DNA of 64,000 nucleotides. It comes from Ziziphus jujuba. Lineage: Eukaryota > Streptophyta > Magnoliopsida > Rosales > Rhamnaceae. The stretch is from assembly GCF_031755915.1 (NCBI RefSeq), contig NC_083379.1:47376001-47440000 (forward strand), written 5' to 3'. The notes beneath the pieces are model-generated. The model worked only from the letters and a program-made list of their open reading frames with translations. It had not been told where the DNA came from and made no database searches. Both the position numbers and the translations under genes were made by a program. This document shows, in pieces, positions 23,613 through 35,268 of the stretch; the first letter of the stretch is position 1; every line of letters begins with the position of its first letter.

Positions 23613-24540
23613 TGAAAATTAAGTCTTTTCCATATTAAACCAAGACTACTTATTTAATGTATATATTAAATTTTAAAAAAAATATATTATACGATAGTTG
23701 AAACCTTCTTCTTTTTTTTGAATCGTTATGGATACATAGTTGAAACAAACAAGAATCAAGTTATACTTAGAGTATATTAAAAAGATAAAAAGGACTACAT
23801 TTCGAATTCTGTTGATTTTATGAGAGTCATGGTTGCTTTTTTAACACTGTTTGATGTTTGTTAATATATAAATCCAGGTTTTTCCTACCATGCCTAAGTT
23901 TGCTTCTCCAACTATATAATATATATCAGTAATGTTTTAGATATTAAAATATTCATTAAATTTATTTAACAAATTGTACTTATTAAAATGTTATTATTTG
24001 GTATATTCAAATAACCTAAATATTAAAAAGTAAATTTTTAAATAAATTAATTAATTAAAAAAATAAATCAATTAAAAATTATCATATCATCTGCTATATT
24101 ATTTAATAAATAAATTTAATAAATATTTTGATAAGTCTAATATTATTAAATATATATACACACACGCTTTCAGTTTAACTGCAGTTTGGAATTGTTTTTC
24201 AAGTTAAGGTTGTATTTTCAGCTCCCGTAATCAATTTTACTACAGAATATTAAGTTTTTCCCATTTCCTTGATTTTCTAGAAATAGTGATTATGGAGTTT
24301 CCTGCTCTGCTTGTTTTCATGCATGATCTTATCTGATACCATGTCAAAAGGTTCCCACACCGAGTTGTAATGGGGAACAAAGATATATAAATGGACCAGC
24401 TGTAGATACATGCATAAATATGTGCATGGTTAGGCTTTGAATAGTCATTGGCCTAAACATATCTCAGTTTCTTATCCAATTTGTCCCTCCATTTTAATAC
24501 AAAACTATTTCAAACCTACCTTTAAATGCCTACCCCACCA

Positions 24541-24712
24541 TTGCCAAGTACCAAAAATAAAATGAAACAAAATAATAAAATTAATAATTTGTGTTGCCAT
24601 TCTTCATTTTCTTCTACACTTTTACATTCTCAATGTTTGGAACTTTCGGAGAGTACAAGATCTTTTTTGAAAAGAAAAATAAATCAAAAATCCATATTGT
24701 GTGGTGAATGCT

Positions 24713-24752
<40 letters not shown>

Positions 24753-25487
24753 AGTTATGCTTCGATGCACTGCACATCAATCCCACATCATATGGAGCGC
24801 ATGCCCTTTATGGTGGAGGATTGGTTCGTCTTTTAATAAAATTGTATATATATATATATATATAGTAATTTTATTGTTCAGACCGGTCTGTCTAAAACAA
24901 AAAAGTATTGGTTTTGCTGTGTATATATACATAGTGTATACTACAAAATCAATATTTTTCTCCCAAAAATATCAACTTTGGATGAGATCTGCTTGTGGAC
25001 AGTCCCCATCGTGAAAGCTCTCCATCTATATATATATATATAAAGTAAATCTCCTATTAAAAATCTCTTATTCATAATTTAGTTAAATTAGTGATGTATA
25101 CAATTTACATGGTAAAGTTTAACCAATATATATATATATATATAATTAGTCTCCCATGTCTAAAATATATGAGGATATTAATTAGTTTCTACAATGACAT
25201 ATTAAATATAAATTTCTATTTAGAATTTGTTTAACCAAGATCAGATCAGACAATGGCCGGCCAGTAAACAAGAAGGGTATACAATCATAATCTTAATTTT
25301 TTTATTTTCTTTAGCTAATCCAATCATATATTAACCAAAAAGAAATTTTACTTTTGCTATCAAACAAAATTATTCTAACGTCTCAAACAAAAATAAAAGT
25401 AACAATTATTACAGATATTATTAAAGGAAAAAAAAAAATGACACAGATCTAACATCCACAGCAGTACGAGTGATTCTTAATATCTGG
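24541..25487. other. Intergenic region 3' of WAKL-D
   Basis: No gene is seen. It contains several (TA)n and (CT)n microsatellites (about 24714-24752, 24845-24864, 25027-25042, 25127-25143) and little resemblance to the 3' flanks of WAKL-A and WAKL-B. Confidence 0.5.
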
Positions 25488-28089
25488 TCATCTCCCAGAG
25501 AACTCCAATGTTACATGGTCTCCAATGCTGTCATATGCAGAAGTTGTAATGATGCCATCATTGGCATTTGATGTCTCAGCAAGCAAGTACTCAATTTCTT
25601 CCATATTCACCTCCTCATTAACCCAAGGATGCTTCTCTGTTTTTCTTAGTCCTTCCAATTCCATTGCTACTTCTTTCATGCTAGGCCTATCATCCCCTCT
25701 TAAATTCAAGCACCTGTTTGCTAGCTCTGCCACTTCCTTAATTTGCTTCTTGTTCTCTTCCTTGTTTATATTACTCTCAACGACTTCAAAAAGCCGACCT
25801 TCTTTCAAGGAATAATGGAAATACTGAGCTAGATTTCTCTCCTCCTCCGGCTTATCGAACATCACAGCCTTCCGTCCTGTAAGTAACTCCACCAGTACAA
25901 CTCCAAAGCTATACACATCGCTTTTATCCGTTAGTTGATTTGTGTACAAGTATTCAGGATCTAAGTATCCAAGAGTTCCTTGCACCATTGTTGCAACTTC
26001 AATTTGATCAAGTGGAACCAACCTTGACGCTCCAAAGTCTGAAACTTTTGCAGTATGATTATCAAGTAGTATGTTGGAGGGCTTGACATCTCTGTGTATG
26101 ATTGGTGTTGAAGCTGCAGAATGCAGATATGACAATGCTCCAGCAGTTTCTGCTGCTATTCCTAGACGAACTTTCCAATGCAAATTGGATGCCTTGTTAG
26201 CATCATGTATGTGCTCAAACAGAGTGCCATTCGGGACGAATTCGTATACAAGTAGAGGAACTTGTGTCTCTAAACAACAACCCAACAGTTTAACAACATT
26301 TCTATGGTTAATCTGGGACAGCACAATCACCTCATTGATAAATTGCTCAATTTGGCATTGATCCACATTCTTGGACTTCTTGATGGCAACAATCTTCTTG
26401 TCTGCGAAAAATCCTTTGTACACTGTACCGAAACCTCCTCGTCCAATAATCATACTTGTGTCATAGTTAAGGGTAGCCTTTATCAACTCCTGTTCGCTAA
26501 AGATCTTGGCAGTCTCGTTGGAATATTGTTGTTGTTGGTAGAGTTTTTGTTGTAAAATAATTCCACCATTCTGCCGAAAGAACTTTTCTTTAAGCTTGAT
26601 CAGCTTTCTCTTCTTGAAGACCAAGTATAGCCATGAGCTGCATATGACTGAGGCAACAAGGCCAGCGGCAACTCCTATATTTGTAAAAAATATTTTGAGG
26701 GAGAGGTCATTTATAAAATCACAAGTACTAAAATTAATAAGTTTCATTGATAGTATTACTTAATTTTCAATCACAGGATTCTACCATTGGATGCAAAATC
26801 TCCGGTGTATAATTTAATAAGGTACACTATATATAGCAAACTAACTGATGAGAGGATATGTTGGTGTTATATACATACCCACGGTGATTTTAATCACTAG
26901 TAGTTGATCTTTTCGCTCGCATTTAAAACCCCCTTGTGTGTTAACACACTTCTCGGTTGCAGAGCAGCTATGAGCGGTAGATGTCTTACATTCATCAATA
27001 TCTGCATGTATACAAGCCATTGACCCAAAAAGAAACATATGAATGATCATTAGTGACTTCTAAAACTATCATCGCCTATCAATGGCAGAAAATGGGAATA
27101 TAGAACGAAGCATTGAAGTTCATAAGACAAATAATGTGAATCTCTTAATCAATCAAGAAGATATTACATTTTATTTTCTATGGTTTTAAGATTTGTTCAA
27201 TTGCTAATGAAATAAAATTCTTATTTAAAGAAAGTGATAAGATCATCCATATAAATATTAAGCATATACCTGTACAACTGTTGGATAAATATGGGTTTCC
27301 AAAGTAGCCATGGTTGCATGTGCAATAGTATCCAGAGCGGCCTTCCAAGTTATAAGCAGTGGCATTCCCTCCACAGGTATCATTATCAATGGCCCACTCA
27401 AGCACCAGTGGTTGCCTCTCAGGAGTGAAGTTTTCAAGAAAAGATTGGTAGAAATTGAACCTACCCTGTTCGACAACGAAGGCATAGGTGCAGTTGTTGA
27501 AATCCTTCACCCTTGAATGGTTGTAAAAGGTATAGGCTTTGATTTCAGTGTTCTGGAGGCCAGCAGGGATGTCAGTCTGGCAACAACCAATACCGGAACA
27601 AATACCATTGGCGGAGACTCTTTCCATGCCGGTGCATGTAGTTGTGCAGCCGATGGAGTAGCTATTGTTATCATTCTGGTACCTCCCAAGAAGATAGGCG
27701 TAAGAGTCGCAGCCGATGACAATGAACTTGTTTTTGGAGCTGGAGATGGTATAGGAAGGCACCCGGAGGAAAGGCTTGTTTCCCTTCTGATCGTAACAAG
27801 CCTTTGCAACGTAACCCTCTATGCTTATCTCATGATTTTGGATGGATATGTTGGTAACCAAGAGATTATTACCTAGTATTGGTTCCCCTGTGCTACAGTT
27901 GATGAAAAATTTGCTGGCCATGGCACACTTTTCTGAGGTGCTAAAAGGGTACTCAATTTCCATGTTTCCACAACTCTGACTATTATTGCAATCATCGGGT
28001 GGGTCTACTAGTTCAGCTGATGATGATGATATGATCAGCAACACTGGCAATATCATTATAAGCATCATTTCAAGAAACCTCATGCTCAT
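25488..28089 (-). CDS. WAKL-D: wall-associated receptor kinase-like protein
   Basis: Intact WAK-like receptor kinase, 709 aa, exons 28089-27270, 27001-26879 and 26674-25488 on the minus strand. The first ATG (28089) is directly ahead of a signal peptide rich in Met, Leu and Ile. The ectodomain shows [23 protein letters not shown] and [10 protein letters not shown], and the EGF exon begins DIDECKTST. A membrane span opens exon 3 (about residues 315-335). The kinase has GRGGFG (392-397), HRD (508-510), DFG (527-529) and [10 protein letters not shown], so it should be catalytic. One position after HRDVK is Pro instead of Ser (KPSN). Its nearest relative in exon 3 is pseudogene WAKL-C, and in the C-terminal tail WAKL-A (YLLAETSNANDG). 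Expected role is wall or pathogen sensing at the plasma membrane. Confidence 0.92.
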
Positions 28090-28181
28090 GGCCGCCAATT
28101 TGGATATTAATCTTGGATGATGATCAGACGAGAGAAGGGGGGTCTTTAACTTTTGTTGTCGCTCTGTTTAAATTTGAAAGC

Positions 28182-28189
28182 TTTTTGTT
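28182..28189 (-). promoter_or_regulatory. Degraded TATA box of WAKL-D
   Basis: The position aligned with the WAKL-A TATA box reads AACAAAAA, although the flanking promoter (acttattccacgctgcaaaa, about 28213) is kept. Transcription may start from another element. Confidence 0.5.
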
Positions 28190-29974
28190 GGTAAGTCAAT
28201 TGAAGAATAAAGACTTATTCCACGCTGCAAAACCATGGCTGAGTTGAGAAGTTTTTTAATATATATGGAAAAATAATAATAAACCAACAAGATATATTAA
28301 CATATTTGTGATATGTAACGCGTAGGTATGATCAATAATTTTCAAAGAGCTTCTTCTTTTCAATTGCTATGGGGCCACCTTCTTTTTACTTTGAAACTTA
28401 ATAAAATATGGTCGATAATCATGACTTATGGGTTGGAACCTACGTATGAAAACTGTAACTATATCAAGAAAAATTTGAAAACTAGCATACTTTTCTATGC
28501 TTAATAATTTAGAGGATGGATAAAAAATGACTTCGCTCTAGGGTCATCATTTTATAAACTATATATAAATTCTTATTTTTCTATTCACTACTCCTCTGAA
28601 TAAATCCTAAAAGAAATTGAACTTTTAGTATTATTCCAAAATTAGTTAGCAATGACAATTTTGCAAACATGGTAGCTAAGGCTCATTCAACTAAGTTTTA
28701 TTTACTGATCTAGCTAGTTAATTAAAATTGCATATCGTAGCCTAGCGCTTGGTCAGTGCCGTTTCAATCACCCGAATCTCAGAGTGATTTTAATACTACC
28801 ACAGCAAGTGTTCTAAAACTCAATTAACTTTAATGAGAAATTAGTACAAGCCATATGCATTTAAAAAAATTTTGAAGCTCAGTAACCTATGATCAAGTAG
28901 TGCTAATAAAGCTCTATATCCAATATTATACAATAATTAGAACATGAATATGGATCTTCTCTCTCTCTCTCTCTCTCTCTCTGTGATGTCGCGGTCATAT
29001 AATTTAAGCAAGCGAAGCGTTGTCTCGCAATATTGCAATTTGTACAATACAGAAATAAATCAATGTATATATATGTATATGTGTGTGTGTGTATAGATAT
29101 ATATATATATATTAAATATAATTTTAATCTTCAAAATATAGAACGAAAGAATTATTGTTTATCAATAAAGCAAATATAATATATATATATATATATATAG
29201 ATATATAGTAACTACAAAGAAACAGAGTGTTTATCAATTTGGTTCATGAGGGTTGGAGGAGCTATTCCGGTAGTATATTGTTCACCTAGTAGATGCCATT
29301 CAACGTCCCATCTCCTCTCCACCCCAACCCTTTCAAAAAAATAAATAAATAATTCTATTTTTGAAATGAAAATAATTTGCAATGCATGTAGATGTACATA
29401 TAATAAACATACATAAATACATAAATACAGCAAACATCATGCTAAGGTACTCTCTGTTTCTATATAATCAAGGTGCGTTTTTTTATTTTTTTTATTTTTT
29501 TGGGTAATAGTCAAGGTGCAGTTTTTTATATGTTTTCTCAAATCCTACCACTGATATAATATTGATATCTCACAAACAACACAAAAATATGGTGGGACAG
29601 GTGACTCTTTTGAATCGACATCTTACACATAAAAACTAAAGTATAAATTGGCCAGCTTATTTACATACGGAGGAGAAAGACTGAAAAGACTGGGTTTAGT
29701 CAGCATAGTTTATAGGCTAATATAAAATATAAGTAATTCGTTTAGTTGGTAATCAAACTCGTTTAAATAAATCTTATAGAGTTTAAATTAAGCAAATAAC
29801 AGCTAATATGATTAGGAAATAACCAAATCCACATTCATATTAATTTAAATATAAAACCTCCTTATTTGACTGCTTTGCTTATAATTTCTTGAGCTCAATT
29901 GTTTTAATTTGGATCTCGACTACACTACGGCTTTTACTTTTTAATTATTGACTAATCGCTTTTTTTTTTTTAAT
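28190..29974. other. Upstream region of WAKL-D
   Basis: No gene is seen. The first 900 bp match WAKL-C upstream DNA, and about 29510-29640 match WAKL-B upstream DNA, so the region is a mosaic of both. It holds (CT)n at about 28961-28982 and TA/TG runs near 29065-29110 and 29180-29200. Confidence 0.5.
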
Positions 29975-30850
29975 GTTTACTGATCACTTTTAATCTTTTG
30001 TTTGACTCATAATTACATAATTCTTTATGCTACCTTATGGTATCATACACAACATTTTAGTCTTACCATAGTTACATTTTTCGCAAGCATTGGATATATA
30101 TATTTGATGAGCAAGCAAATATTCATTCTTTTCCATATTCAACAACATGATTATTATAATTATTATAATAATTATTATTATTATTATTATGGAATAGCAA
30201 GAATTAAGTTATATATAATTTAGTATAGTAAAACTCTTCGTTAAAAGGGCAAAAAAGGACTCCATTTCAAATTCAAATTTGTAGGTTTTATGGGAACCAT
30301 GTTTGTCTTGTGTCTTTCAAAGTTCCACCTTTTTCTGCACTGCATTTTTTTTTTAAATATATATATTCAGGTTTTTCCTCCCATTCCTAAGTTTGTCTCC
30401 CAAAATCCCAAAATATAACATATACATATATATATATATATAGATATATTAGTTTAATTGCAGTTTGGAATTGTCTTTTAAGTGTATAAAGCTTGTATTT
30501 TGAGCTCCCTAATCAATTTTAATACAAACCATGAAGTTTTTCCCATTTCCTTGATTTTCTAGGAACAGTGATTGTTGGAGTGTCCTGTTCTGCTCGTGTT
30601 CATGCATAATCTCATCTGATACTGTGCCAAAAGGTTACCACTGAGTTGTAATGGGGAACAAAAATTAATGGACCAGCTGGATTGGATGCATACACAAATA
30701 CATGCATGATTAGGTTTCGAAAAGTCATTGGCCTACACATATCTCAGGCTCTTATCCAATTTGTTACTCCATTTTAATACAAGACCATTTCCAACCTACC
30801 TTCACATGCCTCCCCCACGATTGCCAAGTACCAAAATAAAATAGAGTTAA
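29975..30850. repeat. Duplicated distal upstream block (WAKL-D copy)
   Basis: Third copy of the block seen at 11645-12642 and 22610-24540. The right end of homology, just past ccaagtaccaaaataaaat, marks the right border of the WAKL array. Confidence 0.75.
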
Positions 30851-31238
30851 TAATTTTTGTTGCCTTTTTTCATATTCTTCTACACTTTTACATTCTCAAT
30901 GTTTGGAACTTCAATCCTCTCGTAAAATGAAAATGAAGAATTTGCGCAGTAAATGATTTTTTTCTGCTCGTTGAGAGGAGGAAACGAAAAAATAAAAAAT
31001 AAATAAGAATTAATGTACAAGTGACTGGTCTAACGCATCATTCATTCAGACCATCAAAGGAATCTGTTGTTGACTATGTACATGGAGGAGCAGTTGAAAG
31101 ATATTTTTGTTGCGGAACATCGTAGTTAGTACAGCATAGCAGGGTTATTTCAGTCCAAACGAATAACAACAGGCCTGTTTCGTAAATTCCGCCTTGACAA
31201 ACCTTCTACCTTTTAAAAACACCAGTACAACCCACTGT

Positions 31239-31338
31239 TTCTCTCTCTCTCTCTCTCTCTCTCACTCTCTTCTTCTGTTCTTCATTCTTTGTGACTTGGT
31301 GAGCGAGTGGTGGCAGAGAAAACAGAGTGCGTTAAAAA
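31239..31338 (+). promoter_or_regulatory. Pyrimidine-rich 5' leader of the RING-CH gene
   Basis: A (CT)n run of about 24 bases followed by cactctcttcttctg precedes the ATG by about 75-100 bases. This is a common arrangement around plant transcription starts. No clear TATA box is seen ahead of it. Confidence 0.4.
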
Positions 31339-34300
31339 ATGGTGGATGACTTTATGGTGTGTGTGGATCGAATTATAGCCTCGACATGCTTTGAGTCAGT
31401 CCATGGAGGAGGAAGGGGTGGAGACTGTGAGACTCCACCGCCCACTTCAAGTGTTGAGTCAGCATCTCCTGGGACTGTTGCTCTGAAGAAGAAGAAGAAG
31501 AGCAGTGGAGAAGAAGAGTGTTCTTCCAACAAGGAAATAGAGATTTTGGAGTGTAGAATTTGCCAGGAAGAAGATGAAATCCATGCAATGGAGGCACCTT
31601 GTGCTTGTAATGGCACTCTCAAGGTCTTTTGTTTACTGGATTTTCTTTTGAAGTTCTAATTTTTTTATTTTTTTTATTTTATAAATATATTTTATTTTTG
31701 GGTTTTTAGGTGGTTTGGAATTAAGTGAGAATTAAGTGGGAACTTTCTCTCCTCCCTGTAACTGGACAAATAAAGGGTCTTTACCTGCCAGTTCTTTGAT
31801 TTTCTTTACTTTTAAGTCCTGCAAGTAAGTTCTTAGGTTTTTTTCTCCAGCGTGCTGATTGGACTTTGTTTTTGTTCAAAGGGTGCTGTGTTTTTTTAGG
31901 GGAATGAGTTTTCTTGTGTGAAAAGGTTGTTTTCCTCTGGTTTTGGCTTTGTGGATGCGTTTTTTGTGTCTTTTGCTTTGTTGTACATCACTTTCTTAGC
32001 ATCTCTGTCTATTGATATGTGTATTTCTATTTCATCTTCCGCTTTTGTTTTCTCTTGGCTGAGAAATAAATAAATGAAATAAATGAATATAGCTTTTATG
32101 ATATATTTTGTCATACGCTTTCTTCAAAAATAAATAAATAAATGCACTGACATTTCATATTATCCATTTGAAGCTATTGTTACTTCTGGTAGTTGTTAGT
32201 TCATCTTTTGCTTTTTCTGCCTCTCCTCGTATTATGTATTTTGTTAAGCAGGACATGTTTTTCCTCAATTTTGTGTATGATGTTATTGTGCATCTTTTTG
32301 CATATGGTTACAGCTATGTCGTGTGGGAATAGCTATTTTGTATATGTCCGCTGCATTCTGGACATCGCAGCAATGGTTTAAAAAAAATAATAGTAAGGAA
32401 ATAAAGGAAGGCCATTAATTATTTCTCCTTTCATTGTCAATGGCATGTTTTATGAAGCGTTCAAAGCAAAGTGTAAAGATTGATTCTGGTCCAAGTGATT
32501 AAGTAATGTTTAGGACAATCAGTAACTTAACAAACTCCATTTGGGTAGTAGGATTATACTGTTATGTTAACAGCATATTTTCGGCTAAAATGTCCCACTT
32601 TGGCATGCAGTTTGCTCATAGGAGGTGTATACAGAGATGGTGCAATAAAAAAGGTGATGTAACCTGTGAAATCTGCAATCAGGTTGGTGCTTTGAAATAA
32701 TTTATCCTAATTCCATATCTATCTATTATGTGCGTAAGTAGGAAGGAGAAAAATGTTTGATTGAAGCAGTGTTCAATTTCCTTTTACTGTTTAACAGGTC
32801 TTTTCACCAAATTATTCTCTTCCACCTGCCAGAAGCAATGAAGTAATGACAATTGATATCAGGTAATTTTGTGAGATACTTCCCCGACCACCCCTCCCCC
32901 TCCTCTTCTTTCTTTTTTTTAACATATGAAATGAAGTTTTATGTTTTCCTTGATAATCAGGCAGTGGGGAACACATTTTGATCTCCATCGATCGCATCTT
33001 TTAGCACTAGCTGCTGCTGAACGTCACTTGTTGCAATCCGAGTATGAGGATTATGCTGATGCAAATTCTAGTAGCGTTGCCTGTCTGTGCTCTATTGCAA
33101 TCATTGTGAGCAAATAAACATAAACTTAGAAGTACAGACATATCATTATTTTTCTTTTTGAATCTAATATATGCCAGTTATGTGTACAGTTGCTCATAAT
33201 TTTGCTTGTACGACAAGCTTTAATGGTAACAAGGTATACTGGCATGGTGCTGGAATCATCAATGTTCGTCAATGTAAGTCATATATAATTTCTTTTCTCT
33301 ACGATATTTTAGGTTTATCTTTTGATTTTAGTTGAAAGCAAAGATGTAACTAGTATTTAAAACCTAAGGGAATAGAGGTTATAAAACAATTAGAAAGAAA
33401 GTTGGGGATAAAAGCATCCAATTGAAAGGTAATTTTTCCTCGGAGTGAGTGAATACAACAATATAATAAAATTCTGATTATTTGGAAGGGCTAGTGCTGA
33501 AAATGAGATTTTCAGGCCCCCCCAAAACACTGTATAGTTCTACCTGGCATTATTGTAATGTGATTTAAGTGCAGTCTCTCGACAAAAGGTGGTTTTTCAT
33601 ATAACTAGGAAAGCTTTTGAAAGGCTTTTTAGGGTGATAAGTTATTGAAATTGCAAAAATTTATGTTCAAGAGAACCTTGTTGGTCACATTAATAAGATT
33701 TGATTTCTAAATTTTGATGTTAAAAAGTTGGCAAAGATTAGAGGAACAACTTGTCTTAGGGTAAATATGGGATTAATATTGGAGAACAGAATAAGATAAA
33801 TAGGCCTATAAGCAATGCTTTCTGCTTTGAATTGTGGCAAAGGCTAGATTCGGGGTTCTTCAGGATGCTAAGGTTGTTTGTGTGATGGAGGAAACACTTA
33901 ATTAGCAGGGTTTGAATTCTAGGATAAAAGACTTGGGCAGTAGGTCTGATTATTGAAGAAGTAAAAATAATGAAAATAATACAGTAAAAGATTAGAGGAA
34001 CAACTTGTCTTAAGGTAAATATGGGATTAATATTGGAGAACAGAATAAGATAAGTAGGCCTATAAGCAATGCTATCTGCTTTGAATTGTGGCAAAGGCTA
34101 GATTCGGGGTTCTTCAGGACGCTAAGGTTGTTAGTGTGATGGAGGAAACACTCAATTAGCAGGGTTTGAATTCTAGGATAAAAGACTTGGGCAGTAGGTC
34201 TGATTATGGAAGAAGTAAAGATAATGAAAATAATGCAGTAAAAGATTAGAGGAACAACTTGTCTTAGGGTAAATATGGGATTAATATTGGAGAACAGAAT

Positions 34301-35268
34301 AGGATAAAGTAGGCCTATAAGCAATGCTATCTGCTTTGAATTGTGGCAAAGGCTAGATTCGGGGTTCTTCAGGACGCTAAGGTTGTTAGTGTGATGGAGG
34401 AAACACTCAATTAGCAGGGTTTGAATTCTAGGATAAAAGACTTGGGCAGTAGGTCTGATTATGGAAGAAGTAAAAATAATGAAAATAATGCAGTAAAAGA
34501 TTAGAGGAACAACTTGTCTTAGGGTAAATATGGGATTAATATTGGAGAACAGAATAAGATAAGTAGGCCTATAAGCAATGCTATCTGCTTTGAATTGTGG
34601 CAAAGGCTAGATTCGGGATTCTTCAGGATGCTAAGGTTGTTTGTGTGATGGAGGAAAGACTCAATTAGCAGGGTTTGAATTCTAGGATAAAAGACTTGGG
34701 CAGTAGGTCTGATTATGGAAGTAAAAATAATGAAAATAATACAGTAAAGATAAAGTGAAAACAAGAATTAAGACAAAAAGGAAAGTAGAAAGACATATCT
34801 TTTATCAGTGCTGTTTCTATCTTTGGCATTCTAAGAAGACGTTTCCATCTCTAATAATACTGAAGCTGTTGCATTATAAAAATTATATTTAGTGCTCCAT
34901 ACATGCTTACTTTTTATATGTATATATAAAATAGTAGGCTTATCTGTAAATCTTTAACATCATTTCCAGGTCCCAATTCTTCAAATCGCTGGTTTTCTCT
35001 TACCGTGCTATGTGGTTGCCCGTTCGTGGGTTATCATACAAAGCCGAAGGAGGAGACAGGTAATGATATATATCATGTTATCATACATCTATGGGTAACA
35101 GAGTTCCAAGTGATATAACCTTATTCCCTTTTCCTATATTGTCAAGATTTTAGTAGTATTTCTCATTGAGCCTTATATTTCTTTACGCTAAATGACTGAG
35201 ATGTTGCAGTTATTTAGTCAATTTCTTGTATTTTAACTGGACATCTTTTTGCATCTTCGTAGGGTTAA
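31339..35268 (+). CDS. RING-CH (MARCH-type) membrane E3 ubiquitin ligase
   Basis: Seven exons: 31339-31623, 32611-32682, 32798-32862, 32961-33105, 33190-33273, 34970-35059 and 35263-35268. They give 248 aa with all phases consistent. The RINGv domain is C4HC3, with zinc ligands C72, C75, C88, C90, H98, C101, C114 and C117 (ECRIC, CAC, HRRC, CEIC). It is followed by the plant DUF3675-type region starting VFSPNYSLPP. Two membrane spans follow, about residues 180-197 and 216-238, and a short basic tail (SRRRRQG). The family transfers ubiquitin to membrane proteins from endomembranes. Many plant relatives have a longer C-terminus; here the last splice gives only Gly and a stop. Intron 5 (33274-34969) holds a large tandem repeat. 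Confidence 0.88.
33735..34748. repeat. Fourfold 254-bp tandem repeat in RING-CH intron 5
   Basis: Four head-to-tail copies starting at agattagaggaacaac: 33735, 33989, 34243 and 34498, with periods of 254, 254 and 255. Copies differ by only a few bases. The two middle copies share variants (aggacgctaag, ttgttagtgtg) that the outer copies lack (aggatgctaag, ttgtttgtgtg). Long minus-strand open frames here are by-products of the repeat. Confidence 0.95.

Larger units (their letters stand above)
22610..24540. repeat. Duplicated distal upstream block (WAKL-C copy)
   Basis: Copy of the block at 11645-12642, interrupted by a SINE (22747-22847), a roughly 630-bp insertion (22980-23612) and extra AT-rich sequence (23930-24160). 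The tail at 24180-24530 is nearly identical to 12255-12640 outside the MITE. Confidence 0.75.

Noticed and set aside
26675..26747. N-terminal extension of WAKL-D exon 3 starting MKLINF
   Set aside because: It is read-through into intron 2. The acceptor at 26675-26676 and the phase shared with the other copies show the true exon start.
33756..34764. Long minus-strand open frames (up to about 197 codons) over the intronic tandem repeat
   Set aside because: They exist only because the repeat period keeps frames open. There is no domain, no splice context, and they lie antisense in a clear intron.
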